NCBI GenBank assembly: GCA_963837445.1 | Contig: CAWINK010000016.1 | Coordinates: 1-64,000, forward strand | Source of the DNA: JACVRW01 sp963837445 | GTDB lineage: Bacteria; Actinomycetota; Thermoleophilia; Solirubrobacterales; Thermoleophilaceae | DNA: 64,000 nucleotides | Direction of reading: 5' to 3' | Shown here: positions 33,472 to 43,426 of the stretch, one piece after another | Position numbering within the stretch: position 1 is the stretch's first letter | Layout of the letters: each line of letters opens with the position of its first letter | Made by a program: the position numbers and the translations under genes | Notes under the pieces: model-generated | The model's database searches: none | What the model was told of the DNA's origin: nothing | The model's input: the letters and a program-made list of their open reading frames with translations, nothing else

Positions 33472-36072
33472 ATGGCCGGATTGGTGAGCTGCGTGATGCC
33501 CACGCGCAGTCGTGGGCGATGGCTTAACCAGGCGATCTGGAACTTCCTCCGCCAGGACTACGAGCCGCGCGAGCTCGTCGTCGTGGACGACGGCCCGGAG
33601 CCGGTGGATGACGAGCTTGTTCCACGCGACCCGCGAATCCGCTACGAACGGCTCCCGGCGCAGGTGACCCAGGGCGAGAAGCGCAACGCGGGATGTCGAC
33701 TCGCACGGGGCGACATCATCGCCCACTGGAGCGAGGACGCCTGGTACGGACCGGAGCGCCTCTCGGTCCAGGTGCGGCAGCTCGAGGGGCGCCAGGCGGC
33801 CGCCCTCAGCGGCGTGCTCCACTACCAGCCGCTAACGGGCCGCCTGTGGCGCTACCAGCCCCCGGCCGGCACGCGGGGCCTCCACGGCGCGACGCTGGTC
33901 CACCGGCGCTCGGTCTGGGAGGCGCACCCCTTTGACGCGGGGTCGCGGAACGACGTGGCCGCCTTCATCGGCGCGATACCGGAGCGCGACCTGGCCGTGG
34001 GTGAGGGCGCGGACATGGCGGTCATCGTGCTCAAGGGCACCGGCACCGGCCCCGTGAATCCGGCCGATGCGCGCTGGCGCGCACGCCCATACACCGATCT
34101 CGGGGCACTGCTCGCACACGACGCGAGCTTCTACGCCGGCCTGCATGGCAACCGCGCTCCGGGCGCTGGCCGCTCCGCCCTGACGCCGATCACGCTGGCG
34201 GCCACGTTCGTGGTCTACGACGGCTACGGGAGCATGGCCGAGTACCTGGCGCTCGGGATGGCGCGGGCCGGCGCGAACGTGAACGTTGCGCCGTTCCGAA
34301 TCGACCCGGCGGGAATGTCACCGGAGTTCCGCGCGCTCTGGGCGAGCTCGTGCGGGGAGCCCTCCGGAGTGGTGCTGTGCCACGCGTGGTGGGGCGAGAA
34401 CCTCGCTCGCTTTGGAGCCGCGCGCGACCTGTTCGTGAAGACCGCGTGGGAGTCCAGCCGTTTGCCGGCGGACTGGCCGGCGCGCCTGAACGGGACCCGT
34501 GGCGTGTTCGTGCCGTCGCGCTTCGCCGCAAAGGTGTTCCGCGACTCCGGCGTCCGGGTGCCGGTCGAGGTGGTGCACGAGGGCGTGGACCCCGACATCT
34601 ATCCGTACATTGCGCGTCCGGAGCGCCCCGGGATCACCACGCTCGTGGTCGGAGTTCTCGCGCCCCGGAAGAACTTCCGCGACGCGGTGGCTGCGTGGAA
34701 GCTCGCCTTTGCCGACGACGCCGACGCCCGTCTCATCCTCAAGGCGCGCTTCCAGGTGGACAGCTACGTGCCGGACGACCCGCGCATCACGGTCGTGGAC
34801 ACGAACGAGGCCACCCGCGGAATAGCGCACTGGTACGAGCAGGCGGACATACTCCTCGCGCTCGGAAACGAGGGGTTCGGGCTCCCCCTGGTGGAGGGCA
34901 TGGCGACCGGGCTTCCCGCGGTGGCCCTGGACGCCGAGGCCCAGCGCGACGTGTGCGGCGAAGCCGACGGGATGCTCCTGGCGGTGCCGCCGCGCGACTG
35001 GGCGCCGGTGAATCACTCCCTCTTCGGGCCGAGCGGCGTGCGCGCGCTACCGGACGTCGAGGCGGCCGCGCGCCAGCTGCGCTGGGTCGCCGAGCACCGC
35101 ACCGAGGCGCGCGCCATGGGCCGCAGGGCATCGCGCTGGGCGCATGCGCGCCGCAACGTCTGGGACATGGGCCCGTCGGTGCTCGCCGGCTTGGAGCGGC
35201 ACGCGCGAACCTCGCGTCCGCTGCGGCGCCGCTCGGCGGTGTGGGCGCCCTTGGGCGGCCCCGCCGCCTTCCGCTACTACGCGCAGGACCTCACGCGGGC
35301 GCTTCGCCAGGCGCACCGCTACGAGGTTCCGCCGCGCGCATGGCGCAGCCAGTCGCTTCACGTCCAGCACGCACCGGGCCTGTTCGAGGACGCCCTTCTC
35401 TCCGACGAGGTGTCGGCCGCGCGCGCTGCCGACGTGGGTGTGGTTGTGAGCGAGCATGCGGTGGGAGCCACGGCCGCGGCCTGGGAGCAGCGCGCCGACG
35501 TGCTCGTGGCCCTCGACGAGTCGAGCGCCGCGCGACTCCGCGAGCGCTGGCCCACGAAGCGGATCGAGCTCATTCCGCCCGGGTGTCCGGCGTGGCGGCC
35601 GCCGAGCCGGGACGGCAGCGGCCGGGTGGTGGCGATGATCGGAAGGCCCAGCCGCGCAGAGAGGGCCGACCTCGCGTCGCTACGCGAGCTTGAGGCGTGC
35701 GGGAGCGAGATCCACGAGTTGAGGCAGGTTGAGTTGCCGTCGTCCAGCGATCAGCTCGGGGCCAGCGTCAACAGGCTGGCCGACGTGGTGGTGGTCTGGC
35801 GGGGCGGCACGAACGACGGCACGGGGATGTACATCGCCCGGGTCGCGGTCGCGAGCGGCGTGCCCGTCGTGATGTCGCGCGTCGCGGCCGCCGACGGGCT
35901 CGAGGAGGTGACGCTGCGTCGCGACGACGTGGCGCAGGCCGTCCTCGAGTCCCTCGACCGAAGGGGGCAGCGAGCCGCGACGGCGGTCGCGGCCCGGGAG
36001 ATCTGCGCGGCCTGGGACTGGCCGCGCGTGGCGGCTGTTCACGACGCGCTTTGGCGCACGGTGTCCACCTAA
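33472..36072 (+). CDS. Large glycosyltransferase with GT2-like and GT4-like domains
   Basis: 866 residues. Residues 1-220 resemble a GT2 domain (SCVMPTRSRGRWLNQAI, LVVVDDGPEP, GEKRNAGCRLARGD). The usual metal-binding Asp cluster (HWDDDDW in relatives) reads HWSEDAW (residues 85-91), so this domain may be weak or structural. Residues about 240-570 are a GT-B domain of the GT4 type, with VVHEGVDPDIY, VGVLAPRKNF and the E-x7-E motif at Glu467/Glu475 (EGFGLPLVEGMATGLPAVA). The last 290 residues look like a second, degenerate GT-B domain. It stands 27 bp before the sheath gene with no terminator, so it probably glycosylates an injection-system component or a co-expressed surface structure. Confidence 0.82.
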   Translation: MAGLVSCVMPTRSRGRWLNQAIWNFLRQDYEPRELVVVDDGPEPVDDELVPRDPRIRYERLPAQVTQGEKRNAGCRLARGDIIAHWSEDAWYGPERLSVQVRQLEGRQAAALSGVLHYQPLTGRLWRYQPPAGTRGLHGATLVHRRSVWEAHPFDAGSRNDVAAFIGAIPERDLAVGEGADMAVIVLKGTGTGPVNPADARWRARPYTDLGALLAHDASFYAGLHGNRAPGAGRSALTPITLAATFVVYDGYGSMAEYLALGMARAGANVNVAPFRIDPAGMSPEFRALWASSCGEPSGVVLCHAWWGENLARFGAARDLFVKTAWESSRLPADWPARLNGTRGVFVPSRFAAKVFRDSGVRVPVEVVHEGVDPDIYPYIARPERPGITTLVVGVLAPRKNFRDAVAAWKLAFADDADARLILKARFQVDSYVPDDPRITVVDTNEATRGIAHWYEQADILLALGNEGFGLPLVEGMATGLPAVALDAEAQRDVCGEADGMLLAVPPRDWAPVNHSLFGPSGVRALPDVEAAARQLRWVAEHRTEARAMGRRASRWAHARRNVWDMGPSVLAGLERHARTSRPLRRRSAVWAPLGGPAAFRYYAQDLTRALRQAHRYEVPPRAWRSQSLHVQHAPGLFEDALLSDEVSAARAADVGVVVSEHAVGATAAAWEQRADVLVALDESSAARLRERWPTKRIELIPPGCPAWRPPSRDGSGRVVAMIGRPSRAERADLASLRELEACGSEIHELRQVELPSSSDQLGASVNRLADVVVVWRGGTNDGTGMYIARVAVASGVPVVMSRVAAADGLEEVTLRRDDVAQAVLESLDRRGQRAATAVAAREICAAWDWPRVAAVHDALWRTVST

Positions 36073-36098
36073 GGCATTCGGAGCGAAAAGGAGAGGCA

Positions 36099-37829
36099 AT
36101 GCCGGGTCCGTATCTCTATCCAGGCGTCTACGTCGAGGAGATCCCGAGCGGGGTGCGCCCGATCGCGGGCGCGGCCGTCTCGGACACCGCGTTCGTGGAC
36201 TGGTTCCCGCGTGGGACCATCGACCGCGCGGTCCGTATCACGAGCCTGTCGGACTTCGAGCGCGAATTCGGCGGGCTCCACCTGAACAGCGAGGCGAGCT
36301 ACGCCTTGCGGCAGTACTACCTGAACGGCGGCAGCGTGGCCTGGGTGGTTCGCATCGCCGCAGCCGATGCCGTCGCCGCTTCCCGAGTCCTGGGCAGTGC
36401 GCAGGTCTATCCCGGCATGTCGGGCATCCCTGGCAGCGGCGGGGGGCCGGACGCGGACATCCTGACCGTCACCGCGGCGAACCCGGGAGCCTGGGGCAAC
36501 AGCCTCCAGGTGGCGATCGACTACAGCGGCGTTCCGCAGTCCGCGGGGTCGCCGGCGGGGTTCAACCTCGTGGTGCGAGAGGTCACCGAGGAGGGCGGCG
36601 ACCGCGTGGTCCAGGCCTCCGAGACCTACCGCAACCTCAGCGGCGACGCGCTCAGCTCGCGCTTCGTCGAGACGGTGATCAACCGCGACTCGCGCTTGAT
36701 TCGCGTCTCCTACGCCGGCGGCGGTGCGCTGCCGGGCCCGACGGGCCCCGACGTGACCACCGACCCCGCCGGCGCGCTCTGGCTGATCCTCGGCCAGGAC
36801 GGCTACCAGGAGGGCGACGAGCTCGAGGAGGCCCGTGCCGAGTGGGGCACCGTCGAGTTCGACGCAGGCGACGACGGCACCACGCCGGACACCGACGACT
36901 GGAGGCAGTCGGAGGGCGCGAGCGCACTGCTCGGCACGTCCGCCGGCTCAGACCCGCTCAACGCCGGGATCTTCGAGCTCGAGCGGCTCGCGCCGAGCAT
37001 CTTCAACCTGCTCTGCATCCCGGCGGCGGCGAACCTGAGCGACACGAGCATGCAGGCGGTGCTGGCGGCCGCGGCCACCCTGTGCGAGGACCAGCGCGCC
37101 TTCCTGCTCGTGGACATTCCGGAGGGCGTGAGGACGCCCGCGCAGATGGTCGAGTGGATGTCGAGCGACGCCAAGCCGCAGTCAAACTCGGCCGCGGTCT
37201 ACTTCCCGCGGATCCAGATTCCCGACCCGCTCAAGGACAACGAGCTGAGGTCGGTGGGACCGAGTGGGACCATGGCCGGCGTCTACGCGCGCACCGACGG
37301 CGAGCGGGGGGTGTGGAAGGCCCCCGCCGGGATCGAGGCGGGGCTCCGCGGCACGACCCTGCCGGTGAAGCTGACGGACCTCGAGAACGGGGCGCTCAAC
37401 CCGATTGGCGCGAACACCCTGCGCAGCTTCCCGATCTACGGGAACGTGGCGTGGGGCGCGCGCACGCTCGAGGGTGCCGACCAGCAGGCGAGCGAGTGGA
37501 AGTACATCCCCGTGCGGCGCACCGCGCTGTTCATAGAGGAGAGCCTCTACCAGGGACTGAAGTGGGCCGTGTTCGAGCCCAACGACCTGCCGCTCTGGTC
37601 GCAGATCCGGTTGAACGTCGGCGCGTTCATGCAGGGCCTGTTCCGGCAGGGCGCCTTCGCCGGCGCCACGCCGCGCGAGGCCTACCTCGTGAAGTGCGAC
37701 AGCGAGACCACGACTCCCGCGGACGTGAACCTCGGGATCGTGAACATCATCGTCGGGTTCGCGCCTTTGAAGCCCGCCGAGTTCGTGATCATCAAGTTGC
37801 AGCAGATGGCCGGCCAGGCCCAGGCCTAA
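36099..37829 (+). CDS. Contractile injection system sheath protein
   Basis: 576 residues from ATG 36099, with AAGGAG at 36088-36093. It is the sheath that contracts to drive the tube out, related to Afp2-4/Pvc2-4 and phage tail sheaths. N-terminal PGVYVEEIPSGVRPIAGAA is the universal sheath start; SLSDFEREFGG and YALRQYYLNGGSVAWVVRI follow. C-terminal family features are NPIGANTLRSFPIYGNVAWGART, RRTALFIEESLYQGLKWAVFE and a final PLKPAEFVIIKLQQMAGQ, which forms the interwoven handshake strand. Only one sheath gene is present, unlike the three in Afp, as in other single-sheath eCIS. Confidence 0.96.
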   Translation: MPGPYLYPGVYVEEIPSGVRPIAGAAVSDTAFVDWFPRGTIDRAVRITSLSDFEREFGGLHLNSEASYALRQYYLNGGSVAWVVRIAAADAVAASRVLGSAQVYPGMSGIPGSGGGPDADILTVTAANPGAWGNSLQVAIDYSGVPQSAGSPAGFNLVVREVTEEGGDRVVQASETYRNLSGDALSSRFVETVINRDSRLIRVSYAGGGALPGPTGPDVTTDPAGALWLILGQDGYQEGDELEEARAEWGTVEFDAGDDGTTPDTDDWRQSEGASALLGTSAGSDPLNAGIFELERLAPSIFNLLCIPAAANLSDTSMQAVLAAAATLCEDQRAFLLVDIPEGVRTPAQMVEWMSSDAKPQSNSAAVYFPRIQIPDPLKDNELRSVGPSGTMAGVYARTDGERGVWKAPAGIEAGLRGTTLPVKLTDLENGALNPIGANTLRSFPIYGNVAWGARTLEGADQQASEWKYIPVRRTALFIEESLYQGLKWAVFEPNDLPLWSQIRLNVGAFMQGLFRQGAFAGATPREAYLVKCDSETTTPADVNLGIVNIIVGFAPLKPAEFVIIKLQQMAGQAQA

Positions 37830-37841
37830 GGGGGCGAATCC

Positions 37842-38366
37842 ATGGCACAGTTCACCGTGAACGCGCAGCGCTTCGACCCGTACAAGAACTTCAAGTTCCG
37901 GGTCAGGTGGGACGGTCGCTACGTGGCCGGCGTCAGCAAGGTCAGCGCGCTCAAACGCACGACCGAGGTGGTCCGCCACCGCGATGGCGGCGATCCTTCA
38001 AGCAGTCGCAAGGCGCCGGGGCGCACCGAGTTCGAGCCGATCACGCTCGAGCGCGGGGTCACGCACGACAAGGACTTCGAGCAATGGGCCAACAAGGTCT
38101 GGAACTTCGGCTCGGGTCTGGGCGCGGAGGTCTCGCTGAAGGACTTCCGCAAGGACATCATCGTGGAGGTCTACAACGAGGCCGGGCAGCTCGCGATCGC
38201 GTACAAGGCGTTCCGCTGCTGGGTGTCCGAGTTCCAGGCGTCCGCCGACCTCGACGCCAACGCGAACGCGGTCCTGATCCAGACCCTGAAGCTCGAGAAC
38301 GAGGGCTGGGAGCGCGACTACGAGGTGCCCGAGCCCAGCGAGCCGACGTTCACTGAGCCGGCCTAG
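37842..38366 (+). CDS. Contractile injection system inner tube protein
   Basis: 174 residues, the hexamer-forming inner tube (Afp1/Afp5, T4 gp19 family). The N-terminus AQRFDPYKNFKFRVRWDGRY and VAGVSKVSALKRTTEVV are typical. DPSSSRKAPGRTEFEPITLE, RGVTHDKDFEQWANKVW and a C-terminal LQTLKL-like strand (LIQTLKLENEGWERD) complete the fold. It follows the sheath by 12 bp, with a G-rich Shine-Dalgarno (GGGGG) before ATG 37842. Confidence 0.95.
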   Translation: MAQFTVNAQRFDPYKNFKFRVRWDGRYVAGVSKVSALKRTTEVVRHRDGGDPSSSRKAPGRTEFEPITLERGVTHDKDFEQWANKVWNFGSGLGAEVSLKDFRKDIIVEVYNEAGQLAIAYKAFRCWVSEFQASADLDANANAVLIQTLKLENEGWERDYEVPEPSEPTFTEPA

Positions 38367-38377
38367 CGCAGAGGGCT

Positions 38378-39112
38378 ATGAGCAGCGTGACCGCCGCCGA
38401 TCTCCTGACCGTGTGGGAGCGTGGCCAGAGCGCTTCCCCCGGGGAACGAGGGCTGCTGTTGCTCCGGCTGGCGCAGCCCTCGGCCGAGCAGGGCGCGCTC
38501 GGCGAGTGGAGCGCTGGGCATCGCGACGCCTCGCTGCTCCAGCTGCGCGAGCAGGTGTTCGGGCCGAGCCTCTCGATGTTGACCTCGTGCCGGTCCTGCG
38601 GCGAGTCGCTCGAGCTCGACGTACCGGTGGCGGAGATGGTGGTGCCCGGTGCCGACGCACCGCCGGCGCCGCTCAGCGTGTCCGAGGGCTCGTACCGGGT
38701 CACGTTCAGGCTCCCCAGCGCTGGCGACCTCGCCACGCTCGGGGCGGCGGATCCGGAGACCGTTGACGAGCGCTGGCTGCTCGAGCGCTGCATCGTGGAG
38801 GCGAGCGAGTCCGGCGTCGCACGCCAGGCCTCCGAGCTCCCCGACCCCGTGCTCGAGGCGGTGGCGTCCGCGATGGCGAGCGCTGACCCCCAGGCCGAGA
38901 TGGAGGTCTCGCTCGACTGTCCGGCCTGCGGCGACGCGTTCAGCTCGCGCTTCGACATCGTGAGCTTCCTCTGGCAGGAGGTCGATGCGCAGGCCACCCG
39001 CCTGCTCGGGGAGGTGGGGATGCTCGCCGCCGCCTTCGGCTGGAGTGAGCGCGAGGTCCTGTCCATGAGCGCGTGGCGACGCGCGTGCTACGTGGGGCTC
39101 GCAGGCGGATGA
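38378..39112 (+). CDS. T4 gp26-like baseplate-associated protein with zinc ribbon
   Basis: 244 residues. Two CxxC pairs, SCRSCGESLELD (about residues 71-74) and DCPACGDAF (about 181-184), form a zinc-ribbon-like site split by an inserted domain. VTFRLPSAGDLATL and ERCIVEA between them are characteristic of T4 gp26-like proteins common in eCIS clusters. The C-terminal segment is FLWQEVDAQATRLLGEVGMLAAAFGWSE, then SMSAWRRACYVGL. It may act as a baseplate chaperone or minor baseplate component. The ATGA overlap with the next gene indicates coupling. Confidence 0.82.
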   Translation: MSSVTAADLLTVWERGQSASPGERGLLLLRLAQPSAEQGALGEWSAGHRDASLLQLREQVFGPSLSMLTSCRSCGESLELDVPVAEMVVPGADAPPAPLSVSEGSYRVTFRLPSAGDLATLGAADPETVDERWLLERCIVEASESGVARQASELPDPVLEAVASAMASADPQAEMEVSLDCPACGDAFSSRFDIVSFLWQEVDAQATRLLGEVGMLAAAFGWSEREVLSMSAWRRACYVGLAGG

Positions 39113-39988
39113 GCGGCTTCGCGCGTCAGCTGCTGGAGCGCAGCCGCGGCATCGGACCGGAGCCGCTGAGGCCTCGCCTGCCGGAGGTCTTCGAGCCGGT
39201 GGCGAGGCCCGATGGGGCACTCGACCTCGAGCAGGTCGAGGAGCGTGAGGCCGGCCCGCCGCGTCCGCCGGCCGATGCGCCGCCCGCGGCCGCGCCGGGC
39301 GAGGGTGGCGAGCGCTCGCTGCCCACGCTCCCGCCCGTCGTAGGTGGGCGCGCTCGCGCCGCGGCAGAGCGGGCAGAGCCGCCCTCCGGCCCGGCCGAGC
39401 CCACGCCCGCGCCACGGCCACTTCAGCGTGACTACGAGGCCGGAACGCGACCCGCGCGTGCCCGACGGCGACGTGCCGGCCGCGCCGGCTCCGCCGGTCG
39501 TGCCACGCGCACCGGCCGGGCCGCTGGTCGGCGAGCCGCGGCCTGCGGAGCGCCGGGAGCACGCCGAGCCCGCGCTCGACCGCGACCGCTCGAATGCGGC
39601 TGAGGAGGAGCGCGGCCGTGCCGCCCGCGCGCCCGAGCCTTCGCCCGCCGAGCCTCCGCAGCGTCCGGGGCGCAGCGCCCGTCGCGCCATCCCGGAACCG
39701 CCCGCGGCGGAGCGCGCACCCGCCGCGCTTGTGCCCGCGCCGGAGCGGGCGCCGGAGGCGCCGGTGGCGCCGCTGCGCCGCAGGGAGCGCGAGCTGGCGC
39801 TGGCTCCTCCGCCGCGGTCGCCCCTGGGCGAGCGCGCCGATAAGGCTGCCTCGCCCGTGCAGGTGAGCATCGGGCGGGTGGAGGTGCGCGCCGTGTTCGC
39901 GCCGCCGCCCGCGGAGCCGGCGCAGCCGCCGCCGGCCGCAGCCCTGTCGCTCGACGACTACCTCGAGCAGCGAGACGCAGGCGGATGA
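39109..39988 (+). pseudogene. eCIS-associated Pro/Ala-rich protein, apparent frameshift near 39435
   Basis: The ATG at 39109 overlaps the previous stop. The first frame (MSGFARQLLERSRG, then LRPRLPEVFEPV, ERSLPTLPPVVGG) is coherent to about 39435, then turns into Arg-rich sequence and stops at 39603. The coherent sequence resumes in another frame as PERDPRVPDGDVPAAPAPPV. It runs to 39988, ending in VQVSIGRVEVRAVFAP and LSLDDYLEQRDAGG. That ending is typical of the low-complexity eCIS protein found between the gp26-like and DUF4255 genes. The joined product would be about 292 residues, mostly disordered. One extra base near 39435 explains the break. Confidence 0.7.
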
Positions 39989-41225
39989 GCGACTTCACAG
40001 CCATCGCCGCAGTGACCGCGACGCTCCAGTCGACTCTCCAGGAGGCGGTCCAGGCCGACGTGTCCGGAGCCACCGTCAGCACCGTGCGCCCCGCGGAGGG
40101 CGAGAACACGAACCTGCCCACCACCGGCGTCAACGTCTTCCTCTACCAGGTGAGCCAGAACCCCCACTGGCGCAACGAGGACCTTCCTACCAGGCGCACG
40201 AACGGCGAGCCCGTGCAGCGCCCCCAGGCCGCGGTCGACCTGCACTACCTGTTCTCCTTCTACGGCGGCGAGGTGGCACTCGAGCCCCAGCGGCTCCTCG
40301 GGAGCACGGTGGCGTTCCTGCACGCGCAGCCGCTGCTCACCCGCGCTCAGATCCAGGCCGCCGTTGGCGACACGTCCAGACCGTTCCTGGCCACGTCGGA
40401 CCTCGCCGAGCAGATCGACCTGATCCGGTTCGCGCCCCTGTCGCTCTCGCTCGAGGAGCTCTCCCGGCTGTGGTCGATCTTCTTCCAGATCAGGTACGTG
40501 CTGTCCGTGGCGTTCCGCGCGTCGGTCGTCCTGCTCGAGCAGGAGGTCGTGGTCGAGCCGGTGCCGCCGCCGCGGTCGTTCGCCCTGACGGCGCTGCCGC
40601 TGCGCAGAGCGATCATCCGCCGCGTCGTCGCCGCGGCCGGCGAGCGGGAGCCGATCCTGGCGGGGGCGGACATACTCATCGAGGGCGAGGAGCTGCGCGC
40701 CGAGGTGATGCGCGTCGAGGTGGACGGCGCTGAGGGGACCGTGGCCGAAGTCAGGCCGGATGGCCTGGTGGTGACGCCGCCACCGGATCTGGCCGCCGGC
40801 GCGCACACCGTGCAGATCCGGCACGGCGCGCACATCGGCGCGCCCGGCGAGCCGCACCTCGTGTTCGCCTCCAACTCCGCGCCGTTCATCCTTCATCCGC
40901 GCATCACGGAGACCGGCGGGGTGCCGGACATCCAGATCGAGGACGTGCAGGGCAGCGGCTCGGCCCCGCGGTCGGCAACCGTCACGATCGGCGTCGGGCC
41001 CACCGTCGGCGCAGACCAGATGGTGGCGCTGGAGCTCCTCCTCGCGGACGAGGTCGTGCACATGACGATGGCGCCTCCGCGCACCGAGGACAGCGACGAC
41101 ATCGTCTTCGCGGTCGAGGGGGTGGCGGCAGCGGACTACCTCTTCCGGGTCCGGGTCGACGGGGCCGAGAGCCCGCTCGAAACCGATGCCGACGGCACAC
41201 CCATCGGACCGGAGGACACGATCCC

Positions 41226-41229
<4 letters not shown>
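39985..41229 (+). CDS. DUF4255 protein (Afp16/Pvc16-like tail-terminator/cap)
   Basis: 414 residues. The N-terminal 190 residues form the DUF4255 domain that caps the tube and sheath in Afp/PVC: AIAAVTATLQSTLQEAV, LPTTGVNVFLYQVSQNPHWRNEDLP, VDLHYLFSFYGGEVALEPQRLLG and SLEELSRLWSIFFQIRYVLSVAF. The C-terminal half is an extra beta-rich region with two Ig/IPT-like units (ADILIEGEELRAEVMRVEVD; GGVPDIQIEDVQGSGSAPRS) not present in minimal Afp16. It overlaps both neighbours by four bases. Confidence 0.92.
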
Positions 41230-43150
<1,921 letters not shown>

Positions 43151-43151
<1 letters not shown>

Positions 43152-43426
43152 TGGAGCGCGCACCCGGGGTGGAGGTGCACATCGAGGAGCTCGTCCTGCA
43201 CGGGTTCGACCCCCGGCACAGGCTGGCGATAGCCGGCGCGGTCGAGCGTGAGCTGGCGTCGCTGATTCGCTCCGGAGTGCCGGTCGAGCGCTGGAATGCC
43301 GGGGGTCCGCGACTCGACGGAGGATCGTTCGAGCTCGCTCACGGGGCCGCTCCGGCGGTGGTGGGCGCGAGCATCGCCGGCGCGATCGGTCGAGGCCTCG
43401 GCATGCCGGAGGGCGGGCGCCGATGA
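43151..43426 (+). CDS. Small eCIS-associated protein of unknown function
   Basis: 91 residues from ATG 43151. VEVHIEELVLHGFDPRHRLAIAGAVEREL is a recognisable start shared by small proteins encoded between the AAA+ ATPase and DUF4157 genes in eCIS clusters. The middle is a helix ending LIRSGVP, and the C-terminus is Gly/Ala-rich. It overlaps both neighbours. It may be a chaperone or adaptor for the effector that follows; that is positional inference. Confidence 0.7.
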
